A DNA stretch of 64,000 bases, from positions 4,774,001 through 4,838,000 of the forward strand of contig NZ_CP054839.1 of NCBI RefSeq assembly GCF_018141105.1. The letters are read 5' to 3'. Under the pieces are notes generated by a model, which did not search any database, was not told the DNA's origin, and saw only the letters and a program-made list of their open reading frames with translations. This document shows, piece by piece, positions 59,787-64,000 of this stretch (position 1 is its first letter; each line of letters opens with the position of its first letter). The stretch is from Saccharopolyspora erythraea. GTDB taxonomy: Bacteria > Actinomycetota > Actinomycetes > Mycobacteriales > Pseudonocardiaceae. The position numbers were made by a program, and so were the translations under genes.

Positions 59787-60497
59787 GTGGCAGTCGCTGT
59801 GGGAGTGGTCGAGCGGATCTGGCGGTACCCGATCAAGTCGCTCGGAGGTGAGCGGATCGAGAGAACCGACGTGGACCAGCGCGGACTCGTCGGGGACCGC
59901 CTGTACGCGGTTCGCGATGCCGACGGCAGGTTCGGTTCCGGGAAGAACACCCGCCGCTTCCGCCGGATGGCGGGCCTGCTGGAGCTGCGCTCCCGCTACC
60001 GCGACAGCATCCCGCAGCCGGAGCTGCTGGATCCGCGAGGCGCGGTGGTGGCCGACCCGACGGCCTACGTCCGCGGCTACCTCGGCCGGGACGACGTCGA
60101 GGTGGCCCGGGAGGCAGCGGTGTCCCACTTCGACCAGTTGCCGTTGAGCGTGCTCACCACCGCCACCCTCGACTGGGTGCGCGCGGCGGTGCCCGGCGTG
60201 CCGGTCGACGAGCGTCGTTTCCGGCCGAACCTGCTGGTCCGGACGCCACCGGGCACCCCGCCGTTCGTCGAGGACGAGTGGCTGGGCAGCACGGCGCGGG
60301 TCGGGAGCACCCTTTCCGTGGAGTTCGTTCGGTCCAGCGAGCGTTGCGTGATGGTCAACGAGGCCCAACACGACCTCCCGCGCTAGCCGCTGGTGCTCCG
60401 TGCGGTCGCGCGAGGGCACCGGAACCGGCTCGACGCGCTCGCCACGGTGGCCCGTCCGGGGCCGGTGCAGGTCGGCGACATCGTCACGGTTGTCTGA
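59787..60497 (+). pseudogene. MOSC-domain protein interrupted by an in-frame amber codon
   Basis: From GTG 59787 the frame encodes a beta-barrel plus MOSC protein (VVERIWRYPIKSLGGERIER, then FRPNLLVRTPPGTPP and the conserved ERCVMVNEAQHDLPR). A TAG at 60384-60386 stops it after 199 codons. The same frame continues PLVLRAVARGHRNRLDAL and ARPGPVQVGDIVTVV to TGA 60495-60497, which is exactly the missing C-terminal strand of the domain. So a single point mutation separates about 36 residues. The C-terminal barrel strand is normally required, so loss of function is likely unless the stop is read through. MOSC proteins carry sulfur or molybdenum cofactor. Confidence 0.75.
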
Positions 60498-60505
60498 GGA
60501 CACGC

Positions 60506-60539
60506 CGTGGTGTCCGGCGGATGGCCGCCGGACACCACG
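60506..60539. terminator. 15-bp perfect hairpin, bidirectional terminator
   Basis: CGTGGTGTCCGGCGG and CCGCCGGACACCACG form a 15-bp perfect stem around a 4-nt ATGG loop, 8 nt after the MOSC TGA and 9 nt before the stop of the convergent PhoX gene. Its position after 60497 rather than 60386 suggests the original gene ended at 60497. Confidence 0.75.
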
Positions 60540-60548
60540 TGGCGCCGC

Positions 60549-61700
60549 TCAGCTCTTGCGGAACGGCCCGCTGACCTCGTAGGTGATGCCGCCGCTGTTC
60601 TCGCCGGTGGCCCCGCGCTGCGAGGAGAAGTAGAGCCGGTCGCCGGACGGGTCGAACGCGACACCGCACAGCTCCGACTGGTCCTGGCCGGTCACGCGCA
60701 GGAACGGGGCGACGACGTCGTCCGGGGTGATGATGCAAACCTCCATGTTGCCGCCGTCCTCGGCGACGTAGAGGTCGCCCACGGCCGCGCCGGTGATGTT
60801 GTCCACGCCGGTGAGCGGGGCGTCGGCGGAGTCATCGTCGTCGTAGGCGACGTTGAGGACGTTGTTCACCGCGTCGTAGGCGTAGACCCGGTTCTCGCCC
60901 TTGGCGGTGAAGAAGCAGGTGCCGGAGCGGTAGTAGGCGCCCTCGCCGCCGGAGATGTGCAGCGCCTCTGCCACCTGGTGGCGGGTCGCGGTGTCCGCGG
61001 CGCTGGGGTCCGGGACGTCGACCCAGGCCAGACCGCCGTCGCGGTCGGCGAGCACCTGCAGGGTCCCTGCCGACATGTCCTCCCAGGTCGTCGGCACGAA
61101 GCGGTAGAAGCAGCCGTCGCCCTCGTCCTCGGTCAGGTACACGACCTTGCGATCCGGGTCGACCGCCGCGGCCTCGTGGGTGAAGCGTCCCATCGCCGGG
61201 TGCGCGACGGCCTCCTTCTGTCCCCACGGGTCGGTCTCGAACACCTGGCCGCGGTCGAACTCCTCGCACGACAGCCAGGTGTTCCACGGTGTCGCACCAC
61301 CGCTGCAGTTCACACTGGTGCCCGCCAGGATCGGGTAGGCGGCGGTGATCTCGCCGGCGCTGTCGAAGCGCACCGCGCTGACGCCGCCCTGGCCGTCGTA
61401 CTGCTCGGAGTTGGACACGTAGATCCAGCCGTCGCCGTCGGCGAAGCACGCGCCGCCGTCCGGCGCACCGTGCCAGACGTGGCCGGTTCCCGCTACCTTC
61501 TGCCCCGTGCGGGCGATGACCCGGCTGGTGAACCCCTCCGGGAGCATGAGCCCGTTGGCGTCGGGCGGAAGCAGTTCGCCGTAGGGGCTGGTGCCGGGAA
61601 GGGCCGGGAACGCGATCGCCTCCCTGGTGACCGAGAAGCCGAAGGCGACCGAAGTGCCGACGCCGAGCACGGCGGCGCGCAGGAAGTTACGTCGTTGCAC
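60549..61700 (-). CDS. PhoX-family (DUF839) secreted phosphatase-like protein
   Basis: A 383-aa protein with an N-terminal twin-arginine signal (QRRNFLRAAVLGVGTSVAFG) for Tat export, matching a cofactor-loaded protein. It is a beta-propeller of the PhoX type: WLSCEEFDRGQVFETDPWGQ, RFTHEAAAVDPDRKVVYLTE and LYVAEDGGNMEVCIITPDD, with the conserved Glu and Asp residues for calcium/iron. GTG 61700. PhoX enzymes release phosphate from organic esters; propeller-only DUF839 members also exist, so the activity is inferred. Phosphate control (Pho box) was not seen upstream. Confidence 0.75.
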   Translation of the reverse strand: MQRRNFLRAAVLGVGTSVAFGFSVTREAIAFPALPGTSPYGELLPPDANGLMLPEGFTSRVIARTGQKVAGTGHVWHGAPDGGACFADGDGWIYVSNSEQYDGQGGVSAVRFDSAGEITAAYPILAGTSVNCSGGATPWNTWLSCEEFDRGQVFETDPWGQKEAVAHPAMGRFTHEAAAVDPDRKVVYLTEDEGDGCFYRFVPTTWEDMSAGTLQVLADRDGGLAWVDVPDPSAADTATRHQVAEALHISGGEGAYYRSGTCFFTAKGENRVYAYDAVNNVLNVAYDDDDSADAPLTGVDNITGAAVGDLYVAEDGGNMEVCIITPDDVVAPFLRVTGQDQSELCGVAFDPSGDRLYFSSQRGATGENSGGITYEVSGPFRKS

Positions 61701-61802
61701 GGTGGGGCTCCTACTACGCGAGATCAGTTCGGGACTGTGATCGCACAGTAGAAGCACGGCTGAGCCGCGAGCAGCACCGTTGCGGTGAATTCTTCCTTGC
61801 GA

Positions 61803-61843
61803 ATGGACCATTCCCGTTTTCCCACGGCGCGGAATTGGTCCAT
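61803..61843. promoter_or_regulatory. Inverted repeat between LLM and PhoX genes
   Basis: ATGGACCA-TTCC (61803-61814) and GGAA-T-TGGTCCAT (61831-61843), 12 bp of pairing with one bulged T. It lies about 100 bp upstream of PhoX and 58 bp past the LLM stop. It may be an operator for PhoX or the terminator of the hydantoinase operon. A shorter palindrome, GTCCA-CGA-TGGAC, is at 61869-61881. Confidence 0.4.
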
Positions 61844-61900
61844 GCGGCGGTTCCCCCGTCCGGATCAGGTCCACGATGGACTGTCCAGCGGGTCTCGGGG

Positions 61901-62899
61901 TCACGTCATCGCGCTGATCACCGCGTCCCCGTAGGTCTCGATCGTCGCGTCCACCGAGTCGTGCATGGCGTAGATGGCGAACTGGTCGACGCCGGCCTCG
62001 CGGAGTTCGTGGAGCTTGTCGACGTGTGCTTCCTGCGGCCCGAGCAGGCAGAACCGGTCGACGATCTCGTCGGGGACGAAGTCGGTGCTCGGGTTGCCCG
62101 CGCGGCCGTGGTGGGAGTAGTCGTAGCCGTGGCGGCCCCTGATGTAGTCGGTGAGCGCGGTCGGCACGGCCTGGGCGGTGTCGCCGTAGCGCGCGACGAT
62201 GTCGGCGACGTGGTTGCCGACCATGCCGCCGAACCAGCGGCACTGGTCGCGGGCGTGGTCGAGGTCGTCGGAGACGTAGGCGGGCGCGGCGACGCACACC
62301 GTGATCGAGTCGGGGTCCCGTCCGGCGTCACGCGCGGCCTCCCGGACGTGGTCGACCATCCACCGAGTGAGCACGGGATCGGCCAGTTGCAGGATGAAGC
62401 CGTCGGCCTTCCTGCCCACCAGTTCCAGCGCCTTCGGACCGTAGGCGCCCATCCAGACCGGAAGGCTGCCGTCTCGGATCCACGGCATCCGCACTGCCGT
62501 ACCGGCGAGGTCGACCTCCCTCCCCTCGGCGAGCTCCTTGATCACGTGCATGGCCTGTTCCAGCCGGGCCAGCGTGTTCGGCCGTCCGCCGGTGACCCGC
62601 ACGGCCGAGTCGCCCCGGCCGATGCCGCACACCGTCCGGTTGCCGAACATGTCGTTGAGGGTGGCGAAGGTCGAGGCGGTGACCGTCCAGTCCCTCGTGG
62701 ACGGGTTGGTGACCATGGTCCCGACGAGCATCCGCTCGGTGGCCGACAGGATCTGGCTGTGGATGACGAAGGGCTCCTGCCACAGCACGCACGAGTCGAA
62801 CGTCCAGCCGTGGGTGAAGCCGAGCCGTTCGGCCTTGCGCATGCGGTCCACCACGGACCAGGCCGGTGGATCTGTCTGCAGGACCAGTCCGAAGTCCAT
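61901..62899 (-). CDS. LLM-class flavin-dependent oxidoreductase (TIGR03842-like)
   Basis: A 332-aa TIM-barrel flavin or F420 oxidoreductase of the bacterial luciferase family. Markers: MDFGLVLQTDPPAWSVVDRM, THGWTFDSCVLWQEPFVIHS, TVCGIGRGDSAVRVTGGRP (cofactor phosphate loop) and PVWMGAYGPKALELVGRKAD. ATG 62899, 15 nt after the hydantoinase stop on the same strand, so co-transcribed. This subgroup often accompanies hydantoinase or pyrimidine-ring catabolic genes, where it would oxidise a ring or its product. Cofactor choice (FMN or F420) cannot be fixed from sequence. Confidence 0.75.
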   Translation of the reverse strand: MDFGLVLQTDPPAWSVVDRMRKAERLGFTHGWTFDSCVLWQEPFVIHSQILSATERMLVGTMVTNPSTRDWTVTASTFATLNDMFGNRTVCGIGRGDSAVRVTGGRPNTLARLEQAMHVIKELAEGREVDLAGTAVRMPWIRDGSLPVWMGAYGPKALELVGRKADGFILQLADPVLTRWMVDHVREAARDAGRDPDSITVCVAAPAYVSDDLDHARDQCRWFGGMVGNHVADIVARYGDTAQAVPTALTDYIRGRHGYDYSHHGRAGNPSTDFVPDEIVDRFCLLGPQEAHVDKLHELREAGVDQFAIYAMHDSVDATIETYGDAVISAMT

Positions 62900-62914
62900 G
62901 GGTGCTCCGCTCGC

Positions 62915-64000
62915 TCAGATGAGGTACTGGCAGGTGCTGCGTTCCAGGAACCGCCCGTGTCCGGCGTGTCCCAGGTACTCCCCGGAATCCACGACCACCT
63001 CGCCCCGGGAGAGCACCGTGCGCACCTTGCCGGTGATGCGCTTGCCCTCGTAGGGGTTGTAGTCGACGTTCATGTGGTGGGTCTCGGCCGAGAGCACCTG
63101 CTCGGCGTGGGGGTCGTAGACGACGATGTCGGCGTCCGCACCGGGGGCGATGGTCCCCTTGCGCGGGTGCAGGCCGAACATCCGCGCCGGTGTGGTGCTG
63201 GCCAGCTCCACCCAGCGGCGGCGGCCGATGCGGCCCTCCACGACCGCCTGGTGCAGCAGGTCGATCCGGTTCTCCACCCCCGGCATGCCGTTGGGGATCT
63301 TCGAGAAGTCGCCCAGCCCCAGCTCCTTCTGCGAGGCGAAGCAGAACGGGCAGTGGTCGGTGGAGACCACCGACAGGTCGTTGGTGCGCAGCGCCCGCCA
63401 CAGCGACTCCTGGTGCTCCTCGGGTCGCAGCGGTGTGGAGCAGACGTACTTGGCGCCTTCGAACTCCGGGCGCGCGAGCTCGTCGACGGTCAGGAACAGG
63501 TACTGCGGGCAGGTTTCGCCGAACACGTTCAGCCCGGCGTCGCGGGCCTGCGTCAGCTCGGCCACCGCCTCGGTGGCCGACACGTGCACGACGTACAGCG
63601 GAGCGCCCGCGACCCTGGAGAGCTGGATCGCGCGGTGGGTGGCCTCGGCCTCCAGCAACGGGTGGCGCACCTTGCCGTGGTACTTCGGGTCGGTGCGGCC
63701 GGACTCCAGCGCCTGCTGGACCAGCACGTCGATGGCGATGCCGTTCTCGGCGTGCATCATCGTCAGCGCGCCGTTGCCGGCCGCCTGCTGCATCGCGCGC
63801 AGGATCCTGCCGTCGTCGCTGTAGAAGACGCCCGGGTAGGCCATGAACATCTTGAAGCTGGTCACGCCCTCCCCGACCAGCGCGTCCATCTCCTTGAGCG
63901 ACTGGTCGCCGACATCGGAGAGGATCATGTGGAAGCCGTAGTCGATCGCGCAGCGGCCGTCGGCCTTGGCGTGCCAGGTGTCCAGTCCCTCGCGCAGCGA
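62915..64000 (-). CDS. D-hydantoinase/dihydropyrimidinase, 3' part (runs off window)
   Basis: The last 361 codons of a cyclic-amidase that hydrolyses dihydropyrimidines or hydantoins; the start lies beyond position 64000 and about 100 residues are missing. Metal ligands seen: carboxylated Lys in GVTSFKMFMAYPGVFYSDD, His in ALTMMHAENGIAIDV, His in PLYVVHVSATEAVAEL, and Asp in DLSVVSTDHCPFCFASQ. The C-terminal DADIVVYDP and NVDYNPYEGKRITGKVRTVL are typical. Leads an operon with the LLM enzyme (15-nt gap). Together with the nucleobase permease (58284) it fits pyrimidine or hydantoin use. Confidence 0.9.
   Translation of the reverse strand, partial: SLREGLDTWHAKADGRCAIDYGFHMILSDVGDQSLKEMDALVGEGVTSFKMFMAYPGVFYSDDGRILRAMQQAAGNGALTMMHAENGIAIDVLVQQALESGRTDPKYHGKVRHPLLEAEATHRAIQLSRVAGAPLYVVHVSATEAVAELTQARDAGLNVFGETCPQYLFLTVDELARPEFEGAKYVCSTPLRPEEHQESLWRALRTNDLSVVSTDHCPFCFASQKELGLGDFSKIPNGMPGVENRIDLLHQAVVEGRIGRRRWVELASTTPARMFGLHPRKGTIAPGADADIVVYDPHAEQVLSAETHHMNVDYNPYEGKRITGKVRTVLSRGEVVVDSGEYLGHAGHGRFLERSTCQYLI

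Noticed and set aside
1-64000. tRNA, rRNA, insertion sequences, integrases, att sites, replication origin
   Set aside because: I looked for these through the window and found no support for any of them.

Overview
The window is high-GC DNA (about 70% by eye) with many GTG and TTG starts, short ATGA/GTGA gene overlaps, many TetR-family regulators, acyl-CoA enzymes and P450/ferredoxin pairs. This points to a soil actinomycete. A glycosyltransferase of the macrolide (EryCIII/DesVII) type and the general gene style suggest Pseudonocardiaceae, probably Saccharopolyspora; that is inference from gene content. I see no rRNA, tRNA, CRISPR array, transposase or phage gene. It looks like accessory or catabolic chromosome arm made of many small regulator-plus-enzyme modules.

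Layout. 1-7 kb: a decayed TetR remnant, a FadD15-like acyl-CoA ligase and a TetR regulator sharing four related 21-bp operators, a TrmH-type RNA methylase, an acyl-CoA dehydrogenase, and a TetR/DUF2236 oxygenase pair. 7-15 kb: a headless methyltransferase, a tyrosine-phosphatase-like protein, PadR, LysR/DJ-1, then a compact three-gene cluster (glycosyltransferase, thiamine-diphosphate enzyme, KAS III-like protein) that looks like a small biosynthetic locus. 15.1-16.05 kb: remnants of at least four genes. 16-21 kb: a D-threonate-type catabolic locus (DeoR regulator, MFS transporter, PdxA2, DUF1537 kinase). 21-25.7 kb: a second DUF2236 protein, a LysE exporter, a 21-bp tandem repeat, a disulfide oxidoreductase and a diguanylate cyclase. 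25.8-30.7 kb: a peptide uptake and degradation operon (IclR, OPT transporter, M29-like and S33 peptidases). 30.7-40.8 kb: a YbfB-type MFS gene with a 35-aa upstream ORF and a TetR operator, enoyl-CoA hydratase/SMP-30, histidine phosphatase, two acyl-CoA synthetases, a short-chain dehydrogenase, a frameshifted TetR and a KstR2-like TetR. 40.85-44.2 kb: a WYL regulator divergent from an epoxide hydrolase and an AlkZ-like DNA glycosylase. 44.3-52.1 kb: GT39 membrane glycosyltransferase, PrsW, a HadAB-like dehydratase pair, PucR, ferredoxin reductase, lipid-type methyltransferase. 52.5-57.8 kb: a 50-aa membrane peptide, a flavin monooxygenase overlapping an antisense ferredoxin, a P450 and its TetR, and a TetR/SDR pair. 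57.8-64 kb: DinB, a nucleobase permease, a MOSC gene broken by an in-frame amber codon, PhoX, and an LLM oxidoreductase with a hydantoinase that runs off the window.

The most interesting candidate system is the WYL / epoxide hydrolase / AlkZ-like block. A carbon-electrophile detoxifying enzyme and a DNA-alkylation glycosylase sit 12 nt apart, behind a promoter that partly resembles the actinobacterial DNA-damage (PafBC-type) promoter, next to a WYL regulator. The second candidate is the KAS III-like / ThDP enzyme / glycosyltransferase cluster, whose KAS III-like protein keeps its cysteine but has asparagine at the usual catalytic histidine position.
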